This document shows positions 1 to 10,639 of a DNA stretch of 64,000 bases, piece after piece (position 1 is the stretch's first letter; each line of letters begins with the position of its first letter). The DNA comes from Capra hircus. Taxonomy: Eukaryota; Chordata; Mammalia; Artiodactyla; Bovidae. The stretch spans positions 12,294,001-12,358,000 of the forward strand of contig NC_030813.1 of the NCBI RefSeq assembly GCF_001704415.2. The letters are read 5' to 3'. The translations under genes and the position numbers were made by a program. The notes beneath the pieces were generated by a model. It had not been told where the DNA came from. It worked only from the letters and a program-made list of their open reading frames with translations, and searched no databases.

Positions 1-1431
1 CTATATAGTTCCTTTAAAAGCAAAATTATTAAAATTCTTTGAGTTCATTTTTGGTTTTCAAAATTGACCATGGCACAAATGTTCACAACAGGAATTATTA
101 CCCTACTAGGTTCTAGGAATTTCTGCCGCAAACTTATTTATTCAGATGATTCAGTTACATCGGCAGTGTATAAAAGCTTTTCTGAGACTCAGCCCATTGG
201 GTAGCTCTGTTCAGTCTGGCAGTGAGCACAGTTTCTTCCTCACTGTTTTTTGTGTTTACTGAATTATGTAATTGAAAGAATATGTTCGAAATTAAAAACG
301 TTAGTCCTTTAATTCCAGTATAGTATTGATTTCCAAGATTTTTTTTTTTTTACTATTTAGATTTTTTTTCGTCCAGTTCTAGAAATACAGGACTTTTTAG
401 GTTGGTGGATATGGCTTTCCAACCATGCCTGACATTGCTGGATGCTGTTGTGCTTTGTGTTACTCTAACTTGAAGCACGAGGACCAGATACAGCAGCCCT
501 TTTTTTCTGTTCTCAAATTGTGCATATAAGCCTTCAGCCTGGTTTTAAAAGCCTTTCTGTTTAGGAGAATTGTAACTTCTCAAAAATGACACTGAGATAA
601 CATCTTATTTTCTAAGATTTCACTGCCCTTAAAAAAGGAAAAAAATGAAAATAATAAAGAAGGCAATTCACCTTTACCAGAATTACCTCCTTTTTTAAAA
701 AATTATATAATATACCTTTCTTTTCTACTCTCTTTATTCATATGCATCCTCTTTAGAGAGTTGTTTTTGCCAGGGAGCCCCAAATATGTCATGAAATGAT
801 GAATAATTTTAAAGCTCAAAGGCTTTGTAGCAAGAAAGATAAGTCCTTTGAGAGGGATCAGAGAAGGTGATGGATATCAAGCTCTCTTCAGATGGCACTG
901 TTCCACGGCAGGAATCCAGGAGAAAGGTCACCTAGACTTCTGATTTTACTGCTCTTTTTTAAGTGTAATTTTCACACTTTAGTGTTATTCATAGATCATA
1001 TTAATCTTAAAGATGGCTTTTTGAAATTAACCAGGCTGTGTATCTTACCCCTTTACTCTTTCTTCTGTTTCCTGAATGGAAGCCAATCTTTCAGTAGTTT
1101 ATAAACTGCTGTATAAGTTGCTAATGTGGCATCTAACAAGCGTCATTATACATAGCCAGTCTTTTGATAGTGTTTATGATTATACATAAAAAATGAAGTA
1201 TTTAGGAAGATTCTTTCTGGAAAATGTAAGCTTATAAAGTAGATTGATCTGATGATAATTGATGTCTAAAAAAGTTTTAATTTATAAATGGTTAACTACA
1301 TAGGTTTAGTGTACTCATAAATAATTGTTTGTATTTATTAATAACACTCAATTATAGTGCTAAAGAGCAGATAAATATAATAAAAGAGCTGAGATCCATG
1401 ATCAGTTGAAGTTGCATAAAGAAATAAATTT
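1..1431. other. Unique AT-rich intronic sequence
   Basis: I see no exon, RNA gene or recognisable repeat here. Short open frames (for example 892-1104) have no family resemblance, and the base composition is the same as the surrounding intron. Confidence 0.5.
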
Positions 1432-1635
1432 CCATGGTAACTTAGTCAGTGAAGAGTTCATCAGCAATGCAGGAGATGTGGGTTCAATCCCTGGGTTGGG
1501 AAGATCCCCTGGAGGAGGAGGAAATGGCAACCCATTCCAGTATTCTTCCCGGTGAAATCCCATGGACAGAGGAGGCTGGCAGGCTACAGTCGATGGGGTC
1601 GCAAGAGTCGGACACTACTTAGCGACTACACCACC
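1432..1635 (+). mobile_element. Bov-tA SINE
   Basis: Sense copy of the ruminant tRNA-derived SINE. The tRNA-like head (promoter-box region with GGTTCAATCCCTGGG), the body CAACCCATTCCAGTATTCTT and the tail GGGGTCGCAAGAGTCGGACA are all present. It is flanked by the near-identical A-rich repeats AAAGAAATAAA and AAGGAAATAAA, a likely target-site duplication. The head is degenerate. Confidence 0.88.
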
Positions 1636-1741
1636 AAGGAAATAAACAAATTGGTTATTTTTGCAGGTTCCGTATCTGTGAATTCACCTCCTTGGTAAAA
1701 TTTATTTGTAATTTTATCAATACTTAGGGTGGTTTCATGTT

Positions 1742-2295
1742 CGTTCTCAGACCTTCACAGATAACCTGAGCAGCAAAGAGTTGGAGCCGCCCAGTGTGCC
1801 TGGCAGTCCCAACTGAGGACTGACACGGGACACTCTGCCTTCTTGTGTTAGTTCTCGGACTGAAGCCAGAAGTCCTTGTCGCCACCTCTGTAGTGCCTGG
1901 TTTTGCTGTTTAAAGTGGCCCAAAAGGATAGGGCTGAAGGGCTGTCTAGCGTTCCTGAGCTCGGAAAGGCTGTGATGTGCCTTATGGAGAAGAGTTGAGG
2001 GAATACATGTCTTAGACAAGCTTTATACAGCAGCTGCTTTAAGGCATGAGTTATAGTGCTGTTGGCCATGAGTTCAATGTTAATAAATCAGAAATATGTA
2101 CTCAGTAAGATGTCTTTCAATAGAAACATCCATAAAGCAAGGTCCTGTATTAGCTGTCCAAAATGTTGTGACTGGAAGCTTACAGGAAGTAAGCCTATTA
2201 TTTCACCTAGAAGCAGCGATTCAGTATTTGCCAATTCAATGTTCGCGACAACTTTGTAGAACACACCTGCCTCAAACGATGAAAACTGACTGTAC
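1742..2295 (+). mobile_element. Tigger/pogo-group DNA transposon remnant
   Basis: The stretch matches my memory of a non-autonomous pogo/Tigger-type element, including GAGTTATAGTGCTGTTGGCC, a run near AACATCCATAAAGCAAGGT and a terminal CTGACTGTA at 2287-2295. Reading frames are fragmentary with several stops, so no transposase is encoded. Exact subfamily is not assigned. Confidence 0.6.
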
Positions 2296-2667
2296 TAAGC
2301 AATCTCAAATTTGTTGTAGTGAAAATTTATGGAAAACTGGTTTGAAATGAAAGAATCACTTTTAAGGGAATGCATTTCTACATAGAACAAACAGCATAGT
2401 TATTTGAAAAGTATTCTCTTCTACTTCCTTGAGCTTCAAAGACAGCATCTTTTGGCAATTAATAATTTAAGGAAAATAAGGGAAAGTTTCCAGGTGATAA
2501 TCTGCTGCCTTATTCATGGGTAGAAATAAGCCTATTATTTTAAAACATTTAAAAAATAAATTTCCATGGAAAAGCTTAAATCTCCCTTTCTATAATCAGT
2601 GTTATGGGAAGTATTTCTTTAAGTTAGATGCTGGTAGATTGTTCTAGCTGAAGGAAACAGCTCCCCA

Positions 2668-3047
2668 TTGATCCGCATATCTGAGGTTGTTGATATTTCT
2701 CCCGGTAATCTTGATTCCAGCTTGTAACTCATCCAGCCCAGTATTTCACGTGACATGCTCTGAGTATAAGTTAAATAAACAAGGTGACAATGAACAGCCT
2801 TGTCATACTCCTTTCTCAATCCTGAACCAGTCAGTTGTTCCATACAGGGTTCTAACTGTTGCTTCTTGACCTGCATACATGTTTCTCAGAAGATAGGTAA
2901 GATGGTTTGGTTTTCCCATCTCTTTGAGAGCTTTCCACATTTTGTTGTGATCCACACAGTCAGAGGCTTTAGTATAGTCAGTGAAACAGAGGTAGATGTT
3001 TTTCTGGAATTCCTTGCTTTCTCTTTGATCTAGCGAATGTTGGCAAC
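2668..3047 (-). mobile_element. BovB LINE fragment (reverse transcriptase region)
   Basis: Antisense internal BovB piece covering the core of the reverse transcriptase. It is cut at both ends: the 3' terminal region and the endonuclease are missing. The sequence is diverged (frameshifts and stops on the minus strand), so this is an old copy. No target-site duplication was found. Confidence 0.85.
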
Positions 3048-5527
3048 TTCATACTATATACCAATTAAAGCATTGCATGTCTATCTGTAATATCAAAGAT
3101 TCACTTAACTAATCAGTAAGGGAACTAACAGGATGCCAAAGATAGTTCAAAAACATGTAGAAATAACACAAAATATTTATAGTCATGGAAAGAAAGAATT
3201 CTGGAATGAGACCGCTACAGTACTAAAATGATTACTGCTCTACAGGCAATAATACTATAACCTTTGTGAATCGCTTTACATTAATATGTCACAACACTCA
3301 TTTGCATGGCCATCAGATAAGAGTCATTCCTGCTGACATCCATTTTGACACGTGAAATACCCTAACCCACAGAATGTCAAATTTTCAGCACAATAGGAAA
3401 TATTTTAGGCTTTGTGGGCCACATAAGTTCTCCCATATCATCTGGGTTTTGTTTTGTTCTTACAGTCACTTAAAAATGTAGAAACTCTTTTTATCTCGTG
3501 GGCTGTACAAAAACAAGCTGCTGTCCTGTCATTTGCCCCATGTGCTAGAGTTTACAGACTCTTGATTAAGGCCTTACAAATACTAAATAACAAAACAGAA
3601 CAAAGATATCGGTACTATCTTAGAGAACGAGATAATCCTTGGGTGAGCCAGTTAGACAATGTCCTGTTATATTCAAGGGGCATGGATTTGTCCTTTTGTC
3701 TGTTTGGAGTATATATATTTTCGTGACAGATGTCTGATGCTATGAAAGTATTTCTTAGAGCACATGAATCTAGTCATCTGAGGGGATCACTTTAGCGGAA
3801 AAGACAATGTTAGTCAAGGGACCATGTGATCAAAGATATCATTGCAAGTGTGACCAGTCCTATGAAGGAGAGATGGGCAGTGCTCTGAGGGCTTCTTTGG
3901 GAGCCAGAGGGGACTTTCCTGATAAAGTAATGCTTAAAATACATTGTGAAGGATAGATAAGGATTGATAACCTGGAGAGGAGGAAAGAGAATGCCAAGCT
4001 TCCGAGTTCCCAGTGAAGATGTGAGTTATTACAGGAGGAAACTGAGACGAGTCTGAGCTGAAAGATGACCTCTGTCCCTGGAGGGAAAGAATGAGAGAAG
4101 TTGAAGAGGGAGAGGCTTCTGGGTGGGTGACCGGGCTAACCTCTTTTCCAGGGCCGTCCTGGTTTACTGATGTGACAATTAATCACCCTCTTTCATTCTC
4201 AAAGTGTCCCAGTTTGGATGATAAATTATATGATAAATGGGTCATGTCAAGGAGTTTGCTCCTTAACATCAAATCAAATGGCTGCGTAGCCATTGAGGAA
4301 TTTTAAGTTGGGCAAAGATGATATAATCAGATTTACATTTTGAAATGATGGCTGCCTTGTGGATATGGATTTGGTAAGTCACAGGGGATGTTAAATTGAT
4401 GTTTACTAGGAAATGTGTCTTTCAGGTTAAATGACTTATTTTCTCAATAGCAAGGCAATTCAGGGAAAAAGAAAAATCAGGGAGATATGTTTGATGAAAT
4501 CAATTGGTCACTGGATAAAAAATTGTTGTTCTAGTAGCCTGGTATAGATGGAGACATTCTATAGTGCACTTAGTTGGAGCCCTTGGCCTGTTTAGATGTG
4601 TTTGTAACGTAGTAACATGTTGACATGCTGCCATAGGTGTGGGCAATGAGGTGACCATAAAATGAAACTATTGGGATATGCTTTAGTTGTGACTCTGATC
4701 ATCTAGAATTTGAGTCACAAAATTAGCAAGACAATTTTGTCCCCAAAACTGAAAATTGTATGAGGGTCAGGCCACCACTGACTTGCTGCCAGTTACATCC
4801 CCAGCTTGCAGTTTCAGGAGTCGGCTGAACAGCTGAAGGAATGAGCTCCCCTCTACAAAGAACATTGTTTCCTAAAAATCTTAGCTACAACCTTCATAAA
4901 ACTCCTTAAACATTTATCCCATTGGCTTAGAGCTTTTGAATAAAGACTATGGTCAAGATTATAGAGGTAAAAATATTTATCAATAAATCTGGAAATGTAT
5001 TGATATTTCAAATATATATATCTATTTTTTTTTTCTCAGGATTAAAGGTCAGTGTGACACAACATTTTGCTTGCTTAGGAGAATAGATGACAGAACCAGT
5101 TTCTGTTAAAAAGTAAAAAGTAATGCCATGCAGTTTTCATTGAGAACAAATTTAAAGCTGTATCTTCAAATTGCCAGCTTTAACACCTTTTGTTGGCTTT
5201 CCTATTCCCCTTATTGATAAAATAACAAATCTATGTTGTAATCTTTGCCAGGTGGCCTCTGGATGCTCATTTCTTCTTGTGCTCCCTGCAGTCTGGCTTT
5301 CTCTTGAGTGTGTTGTGCGCTGGAAAGTGTCTGTGTCCACCACGTACCTGTGAACCTGGGGGTTCATAGGTATTTTCTTGCTCTTCACTGCTTTTGCAAA
5401 ACCACTGTTAATGCCTCCTCCACTCCAGCACACCCCATCATTGAACTTGTTTTCTCAGATTACAACATTTTATACTTCTCAATGCCATGGTTTCCTGCCC
5501 TTGTCTGTTCCCCTCCCATCCGCATTT
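3048..5527. other. Intronic sequence with weak ancient-repeat traces
   Basis: No exon recognised. Around 3380-3560 the motif TTTTAGGCTTTGTGGGCCAC and the following bases resemble an old mammalian interspersed repeat. Around 3730-4400, phrases such as ATATAATCAGATTTACATTTT resemble the same old repeat seen at 5960. Family assignment is uncertain and the rest looks unique. Confidence 0.35.
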
Positions 5528-5539
5528 ATTGTATCGTAT

Positions 5540-5667
5540 GTGTGTGTGCGTGCTCAGTCATGTATAACTCTTTGCAGCTTCATGGGCTATAGCCCACCAG
5601 GCTCCTCTATCCAAGGGATTTTCCAGGCAAGAGTACTGGAGTGGGTTGCCATTTCCTTCTCCAGGGA
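5540..5667 (-). mobile_element. Truncated Bov-tA SINE
   Basis: Antisense SINE lacking its tRNA-like head. It starts with a TG-rich tail and GCTCAGTCATGT and ends at CTTCTCCAGGG. It is flanked by ATTGTATCGTAT (5528-5539) and ATTGTATCATAT (5668-5679), an 11/12 target-site duplication. Confidence 0.88.
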
Positions 5668-5959
5668 ATTGTATCATATAGAAGCTAACTTACTATGCTC
5701 TCTCCTTCCCCACTGCTAACCATCCTTGTTGGTGGCTTTAGTTAGTCATGGAGATTGTGCTACACCCTGGCTTCTCACAAGCTATCTTCTCCTTTTCAAC
5801 ATTTTTTTTCCTTCCACTCAGGAATCAGCAGCCTGTTTCCTCTAAGGGGCCAAATAGACATATTTTCATTTTCCTCGCTATAGTTGCAACTACTAAACAT
5901 CACGGTCCTAGCTTGAAAACACCATCGATAATATATTAACAAATGTGTTCCAATGAAAC

Positions 5960-6233
5960 TTTATTTACAAAAACAGGTGAAAAGCTGAGTAGGGACTTGA
6001 AAGAAATGGGATAGTGAGCCACAGCTGGGGAGAAAGAGTTCCAGGCCAAGGAAACGGCAACTGTGAAGACTAAGACAGGACTCTGCCCTGAATTCTTTCT
6101 GCAAAAGCAGCAAAGAGGCCACTGTGGAGGGAGTGAACTGAGCTGGGGGAGGGGGGGCGTGGTGGGGGTGCAGATGCCAGACAAATCAGTGTGGGGATGG
6201 AGCTGGACTTTGGGGGACCTTATAGGCTGTAAG
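5960..6233 (+). repeat. Ancient interspersed repeat, first segment
   Basis: Left part of an old mammalian repeat (probably L2-like), recognised by phrases such as AGAGTTCCAGGCCAAGGAAA and GGGGGACCTTATAGGCTGTA. The same repeat continues at 9529-9634 and 13772-13830, so it was split by two BovB insertions. Family naming is tentative; the continuity of the three segments is the stronger evidence. Confidence 0.5.
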
Positions 6234-6743
6234 TAAGGAGCAGCGGCTACGCTTTACTGGAGCAGCTGTGAAGAGATACCCCACGCCCAAGGTAAGAGAA
6301 ACCCAAGTAAGATGGTAGGTGTTGCAAGAGGGCATCAGAGGGCTGACACACTGAAACCATACTCACAGAACACTAGTCAATCTAATCACACTAGGACCAC
6401 AGCCTTGTCTAACTCAATGAAACTAAGCCATGCCCGTGGGGTAACCCAAAACGGGCGGGTCATGGTGGAGCGATCTGAAAGAATGTGGTCCACTGGAGAA
6501 GGGAATGGAAAACCACTTCAGTATCCTTGCCTTGAGAACCCTATGAACAGTATGAAAAGGCAAAATAATAGGATACTGAATGAGGAACTCCCCAGGTCAG
6601 TAGGTGTCCAATATGCTACTGGAGATCAGTGGAGAAATAACTCCAGAAAGAATGAAGGGATGGAGCCAAAGCAAAAACAATACCTAGCTGTGGATGTGAC
6701 TGGTGATAGAAACAAAGTCCGATGCTGTAAAGAGCAATATTGC

Positions 6744-7745
6744 ATAGGAACCTGGAATGTCAGGTCCATGAATCAAGGCAAACTGGAAGTGGTCAAACAG
6801 GAGATGGCAAGAGTGAACGTTGACATTCTAGGAATCAGCGAACTAAAATGGACTGGAATAGGTAAATTTAACTCAGATGACCATTATATCTACTACTGCG
6901 GGCAGGAATCCCTCAGAAGAAATGGAGAAGCCATTATGGTCAACGAAAGAGTCCGAAATGCAGTACTTGGATGCAATCTCAAAAACGACAGAATGATCTC
7001 TGTTCGTTTCCAAGGCAAACCATTCAATATCACCGTAATCCAAGTCTATGCTGCAACCAGTAATGCTGAAGAAGCTGAAGTTGAACGATTCTAGGAAGAC
7101 CTACAAGACCTTTTAGAACTAACACCCTAAAGAGATGTTCTTTTCATTATAGGGGACTGGAATGCAAAAGTAGCAAGTCAAGAAACACCTGGAGTAACAG
7201 GCAAATTTGACCTTGGAACATGGAATGAAGCAGGGCAAAGACTGATAGAGTTTTGCCAAGAAAATGCACTGGTCATAGCAAACACCCTCTTCCAACAACA
7301 CAAGAGAAGACACTACACATGGACATCACCAGATGGTCAACACCGAAATCAGACTGACTATATTCTTTGCAGCCAAAGATGGAGAAGCTCTATACAGTCA
7401 GCAAAAACAAAACTGGGGGCTGACTGTGGCTCAGATCATAAAATCCTTATTACCAAATTCAGACTTAAATTGAAGAAAGTAGAGAAAACTGCTAGACCAT
7501 TTAGTTATGACCTAAATCAAATCCCTTATGATTATACAGTGGAAGTGAGAAATAGATTTAAGGGCCTAGATCTGATAGATAGAGTGCCTGATGAACTATG
7601 GACAGAGGTTCGTGACACTGTACAGGAGACAGGGATCAAGACCATCCCCTTGGAAAAGAAATGCAAAGAAGCAAAATGGCTGTCTGGGGAGGCCTTACAA
7701 ACAGCTGTGAAAAGAAGAGAAGCGAAAAGCCAAGGAAAAAAATGA
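6744..7745 (+). pseudogene. BovB endonuclease domain, broken by two stops
   Basis: This frame holds the apurinic/apyrimidinic-type endonuclease that nicks target DNA during BovB retrotransposition. In one continuous frame I see the TWN motif (6750-6758), the catalytic SEL glutamate (6837-6845), GDWN (7152-7163) and the SDH motif (7431-7439), so every catalytic block survives. Two in-frame stops, TAG at 7092-7094 and TAA at 7128-7130, lie only 36 bases apart between the second and third blocks. The frame then runs open to 7743, where an A-rich stretch differs from the usual BovB sequence and ends it. The open region upstream of the TWN motif (from 6312) is largely 5' leader. Confidence 0.85.
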
Positions 7746-8320
7746 AAGATATAAGCATCTGAATGCAGAGTTACAAAGAATAGCAAGAAGAGATAAGAAA
7801 GCCTTCTTCAGCGATCAGTGCAAAGAAATAGAGGAAAAGAACAGAATGGGAAAGACTAGAGATCTCTTCAAGAAAATTAGAAATACCAAGGGAACATTTC
7901 ATGCAAAGATGGGCTCGAGGACAGAAATGGTCTGGACCTAACAGAAGCAGACGTTATTAAGAAGAGGTGGCAAGAATACACAGAAGAACTGTACAAAAAA
8001 GATCTTCACGACCCAGATAATCACGATGGTGTGATCACTCATCTAGAGCAGACATCCTGGAATGTGAAGTCAAGTGGGCCTTAGAAAGCATCACTATGAA
8101 CAAAGCTAGTGGAGGTGATGGAATTCCAGTTGAGCTATTTCTAATCCTGAAAGATGATGCTGTGAAAGTGCTGCACTCAATATGCCAGCAAATTTGGAAA
8201 ACTCAGCAGTGGCCATAGGACTGGAAAAGGTCAGTTTTCATTCCAATCCCAAAGAAAGGCAATACCAAAGAATGCTCAAACTACCACACAATTGCACTCA
8301 TCTCACATGCTAGTGAAGTA

Positions 8321-9268
8321 ATGCTCAAAATTCTCCAAGCCGGGCTTCAGCAATACATGAACCATGAACTTCCAGATGTTCAAGCTGGTTTTAGAAAAGG
8401 CAGAGGAACCAGAGATCAAATTGCCAACATCCGCTGGATCATTGAAAAAGTGAGAGAGTTCCAGAAAAACATCTATTTCTGCTTTATTGACTATGCCAAA
8501 GCCCTTGACTGTGTGGATCACAATAAACTGTGGAAAATTCTGAGAGAGATGGGAATACCAGACCACCTGACCTGCCTCTTGAGAAATCTGTATGCAGGTC
8601 AGGAAGCAACAGTTAGAACTGGACATGGAACAACAGACTGGTTTCAAATAGGAAAAGGTGTACGTCAAGGCTGTATATTGTCACCCTGCTTATTTAACTT
8701 ATATGCAGAGTACATCATGAGAAAGGCTGGACTGGAAGAAACACAAGCTGGAATCAAGATTGACAGGAGAAATATCAATAACCTCGGATATGCAGATGAC
8801 ATCACCCTTATGGCAGAAAGTGAAGAGGAACTAAAAAGCCTCTTGATGCAAGTGAAAGAGGAGAGTGAAAAAGCTGGCCTAAACCTCAACATTCAGAAAA
8901 CGAAGATCATGGCATCCGGTCCCATCACTTCATGGGAAATAGATGGGGAAACAGTGTCAGACTTTATTTTGGGGGGCTCCAAAATCACTGCAGATGGTCA
9001 CTGCAGCCATGAAGTTAAAAGACGCTTACTCCTTGCAAGAAAAGTTATGACCAACCTAGATAGCATATTCAAAAGCAGAGACATTACTTTGCCGACTAAG
9101 GTCCATCTAGTCAAGGCTATGGTTTTTCCTGTGATCATGTATGGATGTGAGAGTTGGACTGTGAAGAAGGCTGAGCACCGAAGGATTGATGCTTTTGAAC
9201 TGTGGTGTTGGAGAAGACTCTTGAGAGTCCCTTGGACTGCAAGGAGATCCTTTCTTTGGAAGGAATGA
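8321..9268 (+). pseudogene. BovB reverse transcriptase domain, 315 codons
   Basis: The open frame carries the polymerase core of BovB, which copies the element RNA at a nicked chromosomal target. Visible motifs are FIDYAKALD (residues 55-63, motif A; F is usual where L stands before D), GKGVRQGC (111-118, motif B) and the catalytic YADD (157-160, motif C). It is in a different frame from the endonuclease, so a frameshift lies between about 7745 and 8321. The ATG at 8321 is internal to the original protein, not a true start. The frame is lost near 9250 where about 34 bases are missing relative to other copies in the window, and the C-terminal part continues in another frame from 9202. Confidence 0.9.
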
Positions 9269-9504
9269 TCCTAAAGCTGAAACTCCAATACTTTGGCCAC
9301 CTCATGCGAAGAGTTGACTCATTGGAAAAGACTTTGATGCTGGGAGGGATTGGGGGTAGGATAAGAAGGGGACGACCGAGGATGAGATGGCTGGATGGCA
9401 TCACTGACTCGATGGACGTGAGTCTGAGTGAACTCCAGGAGTTGGTAATGGACAGGGAGGCCTGGCAGGCTGCAATTCATGGGGTCTCAAAGCGTCGGAC
9501 ATGA
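9202..9504 (+). pseudogene. BovB ORF C-terminal segment
   Basis: The C-terminal part of the BovB protein ([14 protein letters not shown], then [20 protein letters not shown]) appears here in a frame shifted from the reverse transcriptase. The frame ends just before the ACTGA tail. The shift is explained by the short deletion near 9250. The same peptide is seen at 41341-41607 and on the minus strand near 49000. Confidence 0.85.
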
Positions 9505-9528
9505 CTGAGCGACTGAACTGAACTGAAA

Positions 9529-9634
9529 TATAGGCTGTAGGTTTTGGCTTTTATTCAGAGGCAGTTGGAGAGTCATTGGAAGATTCTGAGCAGTGGGCTG
9601 TTAATCAGATTTAAGTCTTAATAGGTTTATTCTG
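9529..9634 (+). repeat. Ancient interspersed repeat, middle segment
   Basis: Continuation of the older repeat from 6233. It begins with the TATAGGCTGTA duplication and goes on with TTTTGGCTTTTATTCAGAGG and a stretch ending TTTATTCTG, after which the second BovB begins. Confidence 0.5.
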
Positions 9635-10639
9635 TGCATACCAGGACCCAGAGATCCCACAGAGACTGAGGCCAGATTGTATTTGAGTGTCTCCTGTGGA
9701 GGTACGGGTCAGCAGTAGACTGCCGCAGGGGCTCTGGGTGCAGTAGACCTGGGTATGGCATAAGCCCTCTTGGAGGAGGTCACCATTAACCCCACCATAG
9801 AAGCGTCAGAACTTACACAGGACTGGGGAAACAGACTCTTGGAGGGCACAAACAGAACCTTGTGTGCACCAGGACCCAGGAGAAAGGAGCAGTGACCCCA
9901 CAGGACACTGACCCAGACTTTCCCGTGAGTGGCCAGGAGTCTCTGGCAGAGGCGTGGGTGGGTGGTGGCCTGCTGCAGTGCTGGGGACACTGAGTGTAGC
10001 AGTGCACGCATGGGACCTTTTGAAAGAGATTGCCATCATCTTCACTACCTCCACCATAGTTTGGCCCCGGGTAAATAACAGGGAAGGAACACAGCCCCAC
10101 CCATCAGCAGAAAATTAGATTAAAGATTTACTGAGCATGGCCCCGCCCATCAGAACAAGACCCAGGTTCCCCCAAGTCAGTCTGTCCCATCAGGAAGCTT
10201 CCATAAGCTCTTATCCTTCTCCATCAGAGGACAGACAGACTGAAAAGCACAGTCACAGAAAACTAACTAATCTGATCACATGGACCACAGCCTTATCTAA
10301 CTCATTGAAATTATGAGCCATGCTAGACGGGTCATGGTGGAGAGGTCTCACAAAATGTGGTCCACTGGAGAAGGGAATGGCAAACCACTTTAGTATTCTT
10401 GCCTTGAGAATCCCATTAACAGTTTGAAAAGGCAAAAAGATAGTATACTGAAAGATGAACTCCCCCAGTTGGTAGGTGCCCAATATGCTACTGGAAATCA
10501 GTGGAGAAATAACTCCAGAAAGAATGAAGAGACAGAGCCAAGGCAAAAGCAATACCCAGTTCTGGATGTGATTGGTGATGGAAGTAAAGTCTGATGCTGT
10601 AAAGAGCAGTATTGAGTGAATATTAGGTCTATGAATCAA

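Larger units (their letters stand above)
6234..9528 (+). mobile_element. Near full-length BovB (RTE) LINE, copy 1
   Basis: Sense BovB retrotransposon of about 3.3 kb with a 5' untranslated region, an apurinic-type endonuclease, a reverse transcriptase and a short ACTGA-repeat 3' end (9510-9527). TATAGGCTGTA occurs at 6221-6231 and again at 9529-9539, an 11-bp target-site duplication that fixes both ends. Joining the flanks restores an older repeat. The coding part is broken by nonsense codons at 7092 and 7128, a frameshift after about 7740 and a deletion of roughly 34 bases near 9250. BovB is known to have entered ruminants by horizontal transfer; this copy is a fixed, inactive relic. Confidence 0.95.

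Noticed and set aside
8303..8668. 121-codon minus-strand frame opposite BovB reverse transcriptase
   Set aside because: It is the antisense shadow of the BovB coding region and recurs opposite other BovB copies.
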